Origin: JAVBNW01 sp031551255
Lineage (GTDB): Bacteria; Bacillota; Clostridia; Christensenellales; UBA1750
NCBI GenBank assembly: GCA_031551255.1
Contig: JAVBNW010000029.1
Coordinates: 1 to 12,453 of the forward strand
DNA length: 12,453 nt
Reading direction: 5' to 3'
Shown: in pieces, positions 1 to 6,937 of the stretch
Position numbering within the stretch: the first letter of the stretch is position 1
Layout: the number at the start of each line of letters is the position of its first letter
Translations under genes and position numbers: made by a program
Notes under the pieces: model-generated
Told to the model about the DNA's origin: nothing
The model's input: only the letters and a program-made list of their open reading frames with translations
The model's database searches: none

Positions 1-1015
1 AGCGGGAGCGTAGCGCCGGGGAAAGCTCGTGCGGCGCGCGGGTCGTTGCGCCTACGAGGATAAAATCCGCCGGAGCGCCATCGGTAAAGAGCTTGCGGAT
101 GTAAGCGGGCACGGAGGAATCTTCCGGGTCGAAATAAGAAGAATCGAACCTGACGCGCTTATCCTCGAGCACTTTAAGCAGTTTCGCCTGCAGCGACGGG
201 TCCATCTCGCCGATTTCGTCGATAAACAGCACCCCGCCGTGCGCCTCGCTCACGAGCCCCAGCTTGGGCTCCGGCACGCCGGAACCGGCGAGCTCTTTGC
301 GCGCGCCCTGGTAAATCGGGTCGTGTACGGAGCCCAGAAGCGGGTTCACCGCCTCGTGCGGATCGTAGCGAAGCGTCGTCCCATCGGCCTCCACAAACGG
401 CGCACCGGGCTTAAAAGGGGTAAATTCCGCTTGGCGGGCAGCTTCGAGCGCAAGGCGCGCGGCGGATGTTTTCCCAACGCCCGGCGGCCCGTACAGCAGC
501 ACATGCTGCGGCAACGGGGAGCGCAGGCACGCGGTCAGCGCGCGCAACGCATCCTTTTGCCCGACGATATCCTGCATGCGGGCGGGGCGGGCGATGTTCA
601 GCGCCTGCTCGCTCAATTCCACCGCATCCATCGAAACGAGTTTGGCATACCTTTGCAACGTAAGGGCGTTGTCCGGTCCCGACCGGGCGCGCAGGATATC
701 CAGCCGAAGCTCGTCGTAAAACTCCTTCTCCTGGCTCTTTAGCCGTGCGTCCACCATGTGATCGAGCCGGCGCGATGCCTCTGCCTTCGCCGCGAGATAG
801 GCAAATTCCGTTTCGAGTTCCGTTAAGGCCTGCTCATCCTTGACGCCCTTGAGCCTGTCAAGCGCATTGCGCAACTGCTCGCCGCCCTTTTCCGGCAGAT
901 AGCCGGCCTGCGCGGCCAGCGCTTGCGCGCGGTCGTCGAGGGCCTCTTTCCTGGCATCGGCGGGCGCGCGTAAAACGCTGACCCGCCCACCCTTGCGGTC
1001 GGTCGTGTTGTTCAT
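1..1015 (-). CDS. lonC: LonC-type ATP-dependent protease (partial, N-terminal 338 residues)
   Basis: Runs off the left edge: 338 codons are visible, covering an N-terminal helical region and most of an AAA+ ATPase module; the SLL and Lon-type serine/lysine protease parts would lie outside. Visible motifs are Walker A GPPGVGKT (176-183), the family-typical stretch around LLGSVHDPIYQGA (226-238), Walker B GVLFIDEIGEM (261-271), sensor-1 VGATT (321-325) and an arginine-finger-like LRSR at the truncation point. Residues 20-110 are rich in charged helix-forming residues and may be coiled coil. The pattern fits the sporulation-linked LonC family (TIGR02903, spore_lon_C) better than LonA, which has a longer N-terminal domain. 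Start chosen at the ATG at 1015 because GGAGGA lies about 8 bases before it; an in-frame ATG at 1030 overlaps that site and would add MEEEF. It follows rplI by 90 bases on the same strand, so it is probably cotranscribed. The family is restricted to endospore formers, so the host probably sporulates (inference). Confidence 0.9.
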   Translation of the reverse strand, partial: MNNTTDRKGGRVSVLRAPADARKEALDDRAQALAAQAGYLPEKGGEQLRNALDRLKGVKDEQALTELETEFAYLAAKAEASRRLDHMVDARLKSQEKEFYDELRLDILRARSGPDNALTLQRYAKLVSMDAVELSEQALNIARPARMQDIVGQKDALRALTACLRSPLPQHVLLYGPPGVGKTSAARLALEAARQAEFTPFKPGAPFVEADGTTLRYDPHEAVNPLLGSVHDPIYQGARKELAGSGVPEPKLGLVSEAHGGVLFIDEIGEMDPSLQAKLLKVLEDKRVRFDSSYFDPEDSSVPAYIRKLFTDGAPADFILVGATTRAPHELSPALRSR

Positions 1016-1046
1016 GAATTCTTCCTCCATGCAATGTGCAAAATGT

Positions 1047-1060
1047 GGGCGTTTCCACCC
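1047..1060 (-). terminator. Weak hairpin between rplI and lonC (possible partial terminator)
   Basis: On the minus strand GGGTG-GAAA-CGCCC forms a five-pair stem (one G-U) capped by a GNRA tetraloop, followed by ACATTTTG. It sits between the rplI stop and the lonC start. The stem is short and the T-run is only four long, so at best it would partly uncouple lonC from rplI. Confidence 0.25.
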
Positions 1061-1105
1061 GTGCGAATGTATTGATACGGAGGGGGTCTCCACAATAAGA
1101 ATAAT

Positions 1106-1552
1106 CTAGTTGGCGAACACGTCGAGCATAAGCTCGGCTGAGATCTCCGGGTACAGCTTTGCCTCGGCCTTGGCCGGCCCCACCTGGCGTATCGGCTCGG
1201 GAAGCGAAATTTTGCGCTTATCGATCTCCATGCCGAACTGAGCCTTGAGCGCATCGGCGATTTCCTGCGTGGTGACCGAACCGAACAGGCGCCCCTTTTC
1301 GCCCGCCTTCACGCCGACCCGAATCGTCATCTCCTTCAGCTTGGCCGCAAGCGCCAACGCTTCCTCGCGCTCGACATTCTTGCGGTGCTTCTGCGCCGCC
1401 TCGGCCGTGCGGATGGAATTGAGATTCTTTTCCGAAGCCTCCCTGGCCAGCTTGCGCGGAAAAAGATAGTTGCGCGCGTAGCCGTCGGAAACCTCGATCA
1501 CCTGATCCTTCTTGCCCGTTCCTTTGATATCCTGCGTCAGGATAACCTTCAT
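1106..1552 (-). CDS. rplI: 50S ribosomal protein L9
   Basis: 148 residues, the standard L9 length (about 149 in E. coli). The N-terminal rRNA-binding domain carries the L9 signature: GTGKKDQVIEV followed by DGYARNYLFPR (residues 11-33). A long charged linker helix spans about 41-75, and the C-terminal domain contains LFGSVTTQEIADAL. L9 binds 23S rRNA near the L1 stalk base and helps keep reading frame. An AAGGAGGGG ribosome binding site lies just before the ATG. The gene follows the DUF2232 membrane-protein gene by 127 bases and precedes lonC by 90, matching the conserved Firmicute cluster, except that gdpP is missing upstream. A TGCTATGAT extended -10 element 33-41 bases before the start suggests it also has its own promoter. 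Confidence 0.97.
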   Translation of the reverse strand: MKVILTQDIKGTGKKDQVIEVSDGYARNYLFPRKLAREASEKNLNSIRTAEAAQKHRKNVEREEALALAAKLKEMTIRVGVKAGEKGRLFGSVTTQEIADALKAQFGMEIDKRKISLPEPIRQVGPAKAEAKLYPEISAELMLDVFAN

Positions 1553-1584
1553 GCAAACCCCTCCTTGCGATAACGTCCTTATAT

Positions 1585-1593
1585 ATCATAGCA
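1585..1593 (-). promoter_or_regulatory. Putative extended -10 promoter for rplI
   Basis: On the minus strand TGC-TATGAT matches the extended -10 form TGnTATAAT at five of six core positions. There is no good -35 box at 16-18 bases, which is common for extended -10 promoters. Transcription would start near 1578, giving a leader of about 26 bases that contains the AAGGAGGGG ribosome binding site. Confidence 0.45.
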
Positions 1594-1609
1594 GATAAAG
1601 AACCGGATC

Positions 1610-1629
1610 ATGGCAATACGCGTTGCCAT
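1610..1629 (-). promoter_or_regulatory. 7-bp inverted repeat upstream of the rplI promoter
   Basis: ATGGCAA and TTGCCAT form perfect 7-base arms around a 6-base centre, ending about 17 bases upstream of the extended -10 element. No T-run follows on either strand, so it is not a typical intrinsic terminator of the upstream gene. It could be an operator near the -35 position or a transcript hairpin; which one is not decidable from sequence. Confidence 0.3.
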
Positions 1630-1679
1630 ATCCATGGCGCGCGCGAAACAGAAAAGCTCTCATCCCGCCTTGTCGGCGC

Positions 1680-2720
1680 TCAGCCGTCTTCCCCGCCCTC
1701 CAAGCGCGGCGGTTCGTCCGGCGGCCCAAACGGCCCGTAAAGATCGCCCGGCATCCGCGCAAGACGGCCCTTATAGGCATCCCCCAGCACGCCCACGAGC
1801 ACAAACGGAATCGCGCCCAAAAAACCAAAGAGTTGCATCACGGCTATCGCGAGTGTGCACAGCGCAAGCACCAGATTGCGCACGCCCCGCGAAAGCGCCG
1901 CCCGGCGCAACAGCAACGAGACGAGGCTTAAGCAAGCCGCCCCATAGACCACCTCGATCGCACTCCATGCCGATTGGGACACTTCGAACATGCCCGGAAC
2001 TCCAAACCATGAGAAGAGATAGGCGGCGACATAAGTTCCCATCAGCGCAAGAGCCACCTTGCGGGGAATCCGCCAAGTGTGCAAAAGACTCAGCGTGCTT
2101 ACGCTTTCGGCCAAGGCCCTTTTGCGCATCCAAACGATGGGAAGCGTGGAGCCAAGTAAGGCCGACAGGCACGCGACTAGGGCCATCTGAGGCAACAATA
2201 GACCCTTGAGCGCTTCGGATGCCACGTCAAACAGCGCGACGATCTGCTTTTCCCACTCCGCCGCAACCTCTTGAGGGAAATCCCACTGGGGCGCTAAACC
2301 GAGCATGGCGTCGCGCATAGTTTCAGTAAGATCGCTCCCCAAATCGGAACCCGTCGCCAGCGCATATACGGCCCAGAAGGCGACCATGCCGATCATCATC
2401 GCGGCTGCACTATAGTATGTCGCATGATGCACCTGCGCCTTGCGTGAAAGAAGCAGGGCAATCATAGCCGATGTGCCGGGCACGGTAAGCAGTACAAGCG
2501 TCGCTCCCGCCCAGCCCGCGCGCACCCCCGCCACCAGGGCCAGTAAGGCCGTCGCCAACCCTCCGCAGAACCCGCCGGCGCACAGCGTAAGCGCAACAAT
2601 GAAGGGCACAACCAGCGCGCCGAGCGCGGTGCCATACAGCGGAAATAAAAAACTTGAAGCCGCCCCAAAGGCAATGGCGGCGGCGGAGCCCAGCACGATA
2701 GTTTTTTTCGTACGCTGCAA
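1680..2720 (-). CDS. yybS: DUF2232 / YybS-family integral membrane protein
   Basis: 346 residues from the TTG start. Hydrophobic stretches suggest eight or nine membrane segments (roughly 8-28, 33-47, 50-67, 72-92, 102-122, 172-197, 220-240, 254-271, 282-316) with a hydrophilic loop at about 123-165 and a proline- and acid-rich tail. Near the end, GVLGDAYKGRL fits the conserved D-x-x-x-x-R-type ending seen in DUF2232 proteins. The family's function is not established; it is recognised here by topology and by its place upstream of rplI, as in Bacillus subtilis yybS-gdpP-rplI. Start: an ATG at 2771 in frame lies about five bases from the predicted transcription start and lacks a good ribosome binding site, whereas TTG at 2720 has GGAGGT six bases before it. 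The usual next gene, gdpP, is absent. Confidence 0.8.
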   Translation of the reverse strand: MQRTKKTIVLGSAAAIAFGAASSFLFPLYGTALGALVVPFIVALTLCAGGFCGGLATALLALVAGVRAGWAGATLVLLTVPGTSAMIALLLSRKAQVHHATYYSAAAMMIGMVAFWAVYALATGSDLGSDLTETMRDAMLGLAPQWDFPQEVAAEWEKQIVALFDVASEALKGLLLPQMALVACLSALLGSTLPIVWMRKRALAESVSTLSLLHTWRIPRKVALALMGTYVAAYLFSWFGVPGMFEVSQSAWSAIEVVYGAACLSLVSLLLRRAALSRGVRNLVLALCTLAIAVMQLFGFLGAIPFVLVGVLGDAYKGRLARMPGDLYGPFGPPDEPPRLEGGEDG

Positions 2721-2726
2721 GGCCTT

Positions 2727-2732
2727 ACCTCC
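2727..2732 (-). promoter_or_regulatory. Ribosome binding site that fixes the yybS start at TTG 2720
   Basis: GGAGGT on the minus strand with a six-base spacer (AAGGCC) to the TTG. The upstream ATG at 2771 has only a weak AAAGGCG nearby, which itself lies between the -10 box and the predicted transcription start. Confidence 0.7.
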
Positions 2733-2782
2733 ACGCGGCGGCCACAAGCGCCCGCCCGCAAACCCCTTCATTCGTCGCCTTT

Positions 2783-2811
2783 ATTGTAAGGCATGCCCGC
2801 TGCCAAGTCAA
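2783..2811 (-). promoter_or_regulatory. Sigma-A promoter of the yybS-rplI-lonC operon
   Basis: On the minus strand TTGACT (2811-2806), a 17-base spacer and TACAAT (2788-2783): five of six matches in each box. Predicted transcription start is near 2776, giving a leader of about 55 bases to the TTG start. The spacer includes the 8-base palindrome GGCATGCC. Confidence 0.8.
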
Positions 2812-3121
2812 CGAATCAGAAAGTGCCAAACTTTCGTCCTATATTTGTCATATTTCCTTAATAATTGATTCTGTTTCGTAAGAATAGTAAATCGTCGCCC
2901 AATATCGGTCACAAGGAGTACAAAGCGCTTCGATGCGCAGTCACAAGCACATAGATCCCATGGCATTTTTCGCGCATAATGTCAAAATGCAGCGGATTTG
3001 CAACAATTGCTCAATACTTATTATGCCGGCGAAATCGCGTGGTAATTTATCCAAAACTCGTCGTCGCGGGCTTCATATCCCTCGCCTTAGTGTTTTGCGG
3101 AAAGAGGAGGTTTTATGGATT

Positions 3122-3157
3122 AAGAACGACGAAGAAGGCGCGGAGCCCTACGTTCTT
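3122..3157. repeat. Inverted repeat AAGAACG / CGTTCTT
   Basis: Perfect 7-base arms at 3122-3128 and 3151-3157 around a 22-base centre that has its own short GGC/GCC pairing. It is the leftmost of three successive hairpins in this spacer. Confidence 0.4.
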
Positions 3158-3162
3158 CTCAA

Positions 3163-3190
3163 TCCTAAAGAAACCTCAGTTTCTTTGGGA
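3163..3190. repeat. 12-bp hairpin downstream of the PFOR terminator
   Basis: Arms 3163-3174 (TCCTAAAGAAAC) and 3179-3190 (GTTTCTTTGGGA) pair over 12 positions with one wobble around the loop CTCA. No T-run follows on either strand, so it is not a standard terminator by itself. Confidence 0.5.
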
Positions 3191-3211
3191 AGAGGAGGGG
3201 CCGCGAAGCGT

Positions 3212-3245
3212 AAAAATCCCACCATACTGCGGTATGGTGGGATTT
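3212..3245 (-). terminator. Intrinsic terminator of the PFOR gene
   Basis: A perfect 14-bp stem (3214-3227 with 3232-3245) and a 4-base loop, starting 23 bases past the PFOR stop codon. On the minus strand the stem runs straight into TTTTT (complement of 3212-3216). The plus-strand exit has only three T residues, so the direction is minus. Confidence 0.88.
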
Positions 3246-3268
3246 CGAAGCGCAGTGCGCCCCGACGA

Positions 3269-6200
3269 CTATTGTGCCAGACGCTTGTAGTTGGCCAGAC
3301 GCTCCTGCGCGTCCTTCTCGGCCTGGACAAACAGCACCTCGGCAGCCTCCGGGAACTGCTTGGTGAGCGAAGTGTAGCGCGTTTCGCTCATGATGAAATC
3401 GCGATAGCTGGAGACGGGATCCTTGCTGTCGAGCGTGAAGGGATTCTTGCCCTCGTCGGCCAGCGCAGGGTTAAAGCGATACAGCGGCCAGTAGCCCGAC
3501 TCGACGGCCTTCTTTTCCTCGGCCTGGGTAAGGCCCATGTTGATGCCGTGGTTGATGCAGGGCGCATACGCGATGATGATGGATGGCCCGTTGTACGCCT
3601 CGGCCTCGGTAACGGCCTTCATCAGCTGATTCTGATTCGCGCCCATGGCCACGGAAGCGACGTACACGTAGCCGTAGCTCATGGCCATCATGCCCAAATC
3701 CTTCTTCTTGGTGCGCTTGCCGGCCGCTGCAAACTTAGCAACCGAGCCGGACGGCGTCGCCTTGGATGCCTGGCCGCCGGTGTTGGAGTACACCTCGGTA
3801 TCCAGCACCAGGATGTTTACATCTTCGTTCTGGGCGAGCACATGGTCGAGCCCGCCGTAGCCGATGTCGTACGCCCAGCCGTCGCCGCCGAAGATCCAGA
3901 TGGACTTCTTGGTGAGCACATCCTTCGCCGCCAGGATTTCGCGGGCCAGGCTACACGCATCGCACAGGCAGCGGGTGTTCTTGGCATCCCAGTACTTGGC
4001 GTATTCGCCGGTGAAGTTCGCGCCGTCCTCAGCGCTAAAGGCTACGCCATCCTCAAGAGCGGCGATGAGGGCAACCGATGCCGCCTTGGAAGCATCGCCA
4101 TCCTGCGCAACTTCGAGCCACTTCTTGCCCGCTTCTTTGATATTGCCCTCAGCCCAATCGAGCGCGATGAGCTGCTCGATCTGCCCGGCAACCCTGGCGC
4201 GGCGCTGGTTCATCGCGAGGTTCATGCCAAAGCCGAACTCTGCGTTGTCCTCAAACAGGGAGTTGGCCCATGCGGGGCCATGGCCTTTATCGTCTACGGT
4301 ATAGGGGCAGGTGGGCGCGGAGCCGCCGTAAATGGACGAGCAGCCGGTCGCGTTGGCGATGAGCATGCGGTCGCCGAACAGCTGGGTGATCAGCTTCACA
4401 TACGGGGTTTCGCCACAGCCGGGGCACGCGCCGGAGAACTCGAACAGGGGCTTTAAGAACTGGCTTTCCTTGACGGTGGAGCCGTTAAAGTCGATATCCG
4501 CCTGCTTGACGCTCTCGGCAAACGCCCAGTTGTCGCTCTGCTTCTCCACCTGCTCGGCGAGCGGCTTCATGGCCAGCGCCTTGCCCTTGGCGGGGCAGGT
4601 ATCCACACAGTTGCCGCAGCCGGTGCAATCCAGCGGAGACACCTGCAGGCGGTACTCGTAGCCGGCAAACTTGGGGCCGATGGCCTTCTTCGTTTCAAAG
4701 GAGGCGGGCTTGCGGGCGGCGTCCTGCGCGCTTAAGAGCACCGGGCGGAGCACCGCGTGCGGGCACACCAGCGAGCACTGGTTGCACTGGATGCACTTTT
4801 CGATATCCCACTCGGGCACGTTCACCGCGATGCCGCGCTTTTCGAATTTCGTGGTGCCGGTGGGCACGATGCCGGAAGGATCAAACGCCGATACCGGCAG
4901 CTTGTTGCCCTCCTGTTTGAGGATCGGCAGCACGGTGGTGTTGAAGTATTCCGTCGCGGGCACTTCCACCGCCGGAGCGCCGGTGGTAGCGTCGGCCCAA
5001 GCGGCGGGCACGGGAACTTCTTTAAGGCCCGCGATCGCCTGATCGACAGCGGCGTTGTTCATCGCCACGATCTTATCGCCCCTGCGGCCGTACGTCTTCT
5101 TGATCGCGTCCTTGATGTAGCGCTCGGCATCCGCATAGGGAATGATATCTGCAAGCTTAAAGAACGCCGCCTGCATGATGGTGTTGATGCGGCCGCCCAT
5201 GCCGACCTCGCCCGCAATCTTGATCGCGTCGATGTTGTAGAACTTCGCCTTTTTCTTGGCGAGCATCCGCTTCATTTCCCTGGGAAGCTGCGCATCCATT
5301 TCCTCGGCCGTCCAGGGGCTGTTCAGAAGGAACGTGCCGCCCTGCTTAAGATCCGAAAGCATGTCGTAGCGGGTGACGTAGGAGGGGTTGTGGCAGGCGA
5401 CGAAGTCCGCGGCGTCGATGAGATAGGTGGACTGAATCGGGCTCGTGCCGAAGCGCAGGTGAGAAATTGTAAACCCGCCGGACTTCTTGGAGTCGTACTC
5501 GAAGTAGCCCTGCGCGTATTGCTCGGTGTGGTCGCCGATGATCTTGATGGAGTTCTTGTTCGCACCCACGGTGCCGTCGGAACCCAGGCCATAGAACTTC
5601 GCGGAAATCGTGCCGGCCGGAACCGCGTTGATCACGTCGGCGATCGGCAAGGATAGCTTCGTCACGTCGTCCTCGATGGCGACGGTGAAGTGGTTCATCG
5701 GCTTAGCGGCGCTGAGGTTATCGAACACGGCTTTTACGTGCGTGGGGTTAAACTCCTTCGAACCCAGGCCATAGCGGCCGCCGTATACGGCGATGGCATC
5801 CTTGCCCGCTTCCCGAAGCGCGGCACAGATGTCGGTGTAGAGCGGCTCGCCGATGGAGCCGGGCTCCTTCGTGCGATCCAGCACTGCGATCTTCTTAACG
5901 GTGGCGGGCAGCGCCTGGGCAAAGCGCTCTACCGAGAAGGGCCTAAAGAGGCGAATCTTTATAAGGCCCACCTTTTCGCCGTTGGCGTTTAGGTAATTGA
6001 CGGCCTCTTCGGCGGCTTCGCAGCCGGAGCCCATCATCACGATGACGCGCTCGGCATCCTTGGCGCCGACATAGTCGAACAGGTTGTACTTGCGGCCGGT
6101 CAGCTCGCCGACCTTCTTCATCTCTTCCTCCACGATCGCCGGAGTGGCGGCGTAGTACTTGTTGGCCGCTTCGCGGTTCTGGAAGTAGATGTCGGGGTTT

Positions 6201-6856
6201 TGGGCGGTGCCCTGCTGGTGCGGATGCTCCGGGTTCATCGCGCGGGCGCGGAACTCGTCGATCGCCTTCCAGTCGGCCAGCTTGCCCATATCTTCGTAAT
6301 CGATGGAGTCGATCTTCTGCACTTCGTGCGAGGTGCGGAAGCCGTCGAAGAAGTGCATGAACGGCACGCGGGACCTGAGCGTGGCAAGGTGCGCCACCAA
6401 GGCGATGTCCATCGCCTCCTGCACGCTACCCGAGGCGATGAGCGCAAAGCCGGTCTGGCGCGCGGCCATGACGTCGGCGTGATCGCCGAAGATCGACAGC
6501 GCATGCGCCGCGAGCGCGCGGGCCGATACATGGAACACGCACGGCAGAAGCTCGCCGGAAATCTTATACATATTGGGAATCATCAGAAGGAGGCCTTGCG
6601 ATGCGGTGAACGTCGTGGTAAGCGCCCCGGCGACCAGCGAACCGTGCACGGCGCCCGCCGCGCCCGCTTCGGACTGCATCTCCGCCACGCGGACTTCCTG
6701 CCCGAATAAATTCTTCTGCCCGCGGGCCGCCCACTCGTCGGCGGACTCTGCCATCGGAGAAGAGGGGGTGATGGGGTAAATCGCCGCGACGTCGCTGAAC
6801 GCATATGCGACGTGACTGGCGGCGGTATTCCCATCGATGGTCATCTTTGTTGCCAT
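3269..6856 (-). CDS. nifJ: Pyruvate:ferredoxin (flavodoxin) oxidoreductase, single-chain
   Basis: 1195 residues, the usual length of homodimeric PFOR. It oxidatively decarboxylates pyruvate to acetyl-CoA and CO2 with transfer of electrons to ferredoxin or flavodoxin. Features in order: N-terminal thiamine-pyrophosphate pyrimidine-binding domain with YPITPSSPMAE (27-37) and the conserved glutamate of QSEAGAAGAVHG (E63); a central transketolase-C-like domain; a 2[4Fe-4S] ferredoxin-like domain with C688/691/694/698 and C744/747/750/754; then the TPP domain with GACPGCGETPY (C811, C814) for the proximal cluster, GDGWAYDIG (D992) and VYSNTGGQ (N1025) for Mg-TPP; and the C-terminal extension. All expected cluster cysteines seen are present. 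Start: the ATG at 6856 is preceded by AAGGAGG; an in-frame ATG at 6895 lies about seven bases from the predicted transcription start without a ribosome binding site. Monocistronic: own consensus promoter and strong terminator. Confidence 0.97.
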   Translation of the reverse strand: MATKMTIDGNTAASHVAYAFSDVAAIYPITPSSPMAESADEWAARGQKNLFGQEVRVAEMQSEAGAAGAVHGSLVAGALTTTFTASQGLLLMIPNMYKISGELLPCVFHVSARALAAHALSIFGDHADVMAARQTGFALIASGSVQEAMDIALVAHLATLRSRVPFMHFFDGFRTSHEVQKIDSIDYEDMGKLADWKAIDEFRARAMNPEHPHQQGTAQNPDIYFQNREAANKYYAATPAIVEEEMKKVGELTGRKYNLFDYVGAKDAERVIVMMGSGCEAAEEAVNYLNANGEKVGLIKIRLFRPFSVERFAQALPATVKKIAVLDRTKEPGSIGEPLYTDICAALREAGKDAIAVYGGRYGLGSKEFNPTHVKAVFDNLSAAKPMNHFTVAIEDDVTKLSLPIADVINAVPAGTISAKFYGLGSDGTVGANKNSIKIIGDHTEQYAQGYFEYDSKKSGGFTISHLRFGTSPIQSTYLIDAADFVACHNPSYVTRYDMLSDLKQGGTFLLNSPWTAEEMDAQLPREMKRMLAKKKAKFYNIDAIKIAGEVGMGGRINTIMQAAFFKLADIIPYADAERYIKDAIKKTYGRRGDKIVAMNNAAVDQAIAGLKEVPVPAAWADATTGAPAVEVPATEYFNTTVLPILKQEGNKLPVSAFDPSGIVPTGTTKFEKRGIAVNVPEWDIEKCIQCNQCSLVCPHAVLRPVLLSAQDAARKPASFETKKAIGPKFAGYEYRLQVSPLDCTGCGNCVDTCPAKGKALAMKPLAEQVEKQSDNWAFAESVKQADIDFNGSTVKESQFLKPLFEFSGACPGCGETPYVKLITQLFGDRMLIANATGCSSIYGGSAPTCPYTVDDKGHGPAWANSLFEDNAEFGFGMNLAMNQRRARVAGQIEQLIALDWAEGNIKEAGKKWLEVAQDGDASKAASVALIAALEDGVAFSAEDGANFTGEYAKYWDAKNTRCLCDACSLAREILAAKDVLTKKSIWIFGGDGWAYDIGYGGLDHVLAQNEDVNILVLDTEVYSNTGGQASKATPSGSVAKFAAAGKRTKKKDLGMMAMSYGYVYVASVAMGANQNQLMKAVTEAEAYNGPSIIIAYAPCINHGINMGLTQAEEKKAVESGYWPLYRFNPALADEGKNPFTLDSKDPVSSYRDFIMSETRYTSLTKQFPEAAEVLFVQAEKDAQERLANYKRLAQ

Positions 6857-6908
6857 GATTCGGTAGCCTCCTTCGATATGAACAAATGTGATCATAATGC
6901 TTCAATCC

Positions 6909-6937
6909 ATTATAGGAAACACAGGGGGGCCTGTCAA
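6909..6937 (-). promoter_or_regulatory. Perfect-consensus sigma-A promoter of PFOR
   Basis: On the minus strand TTGACA (6937-6932), 17 bases, TATAAT (6914-6909): all twelve core positions match. Predicted start near 6902 and a leader of about 45 bases. An inverted repeat ACAGG-GGGG-CCTGT (6921-6934) fills the spacer and touches the -35 box, so a repressor could block this otherwise very strong promoter (inference). Confidence 0.9.

Larger units (their letters stand above)
2772..3268. other. 497-base non-coding stretch between PFOR and yybS
   Basis: I see no supportable protein gene here. The right third (3122-3245) is a block of three hairpins ending in the PFOR terminator. The part from about 2830 to 3050 is clearly more AT-rich than the flanking genes. 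The left end holds the yybS promoter. On the plus strand, AGGAGG at 3105-3110 precedes a two-codon frame ATG-GAT-TAA (3115-3123). Open frames crossing this stretch on the plus strand run on antisense into PFOR and resemble no protein family. Confidence 0.6.

Noticed and set aside
29..742. 237-codon plus-strand frame opposite lonC
   Set aside because: Lies fully antisense to a clear AAA+ protease reading frame; Arg/His-rich translation with no recognisable domain, as expected from the opposite strand of GC-rich coding DNA.
1016..1105. Forespore (sigma-F or sigma-G) promoter upstream of lonC
   Set aside because: Looked for because lonC is linked to sporulation. GTATC near 1075 and GG-rich sequence near 1060 do not match the -10 and spacing of either consensus well enough.
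2933..4456. 507-codon plus-strand frame
   Set aside because: About 1.2 kb of it is antisense to PFOR, which has every expected motif. The non-overlapping start region resembles no family and crosses the hairpin block.
4757..5656. 299-codon plus-strand frame within PFOR
   Set aside because: Antisense to PFOR; composition typical of a shadow frame (Arg, His, Gly, Val), no ribosome binding site of note.
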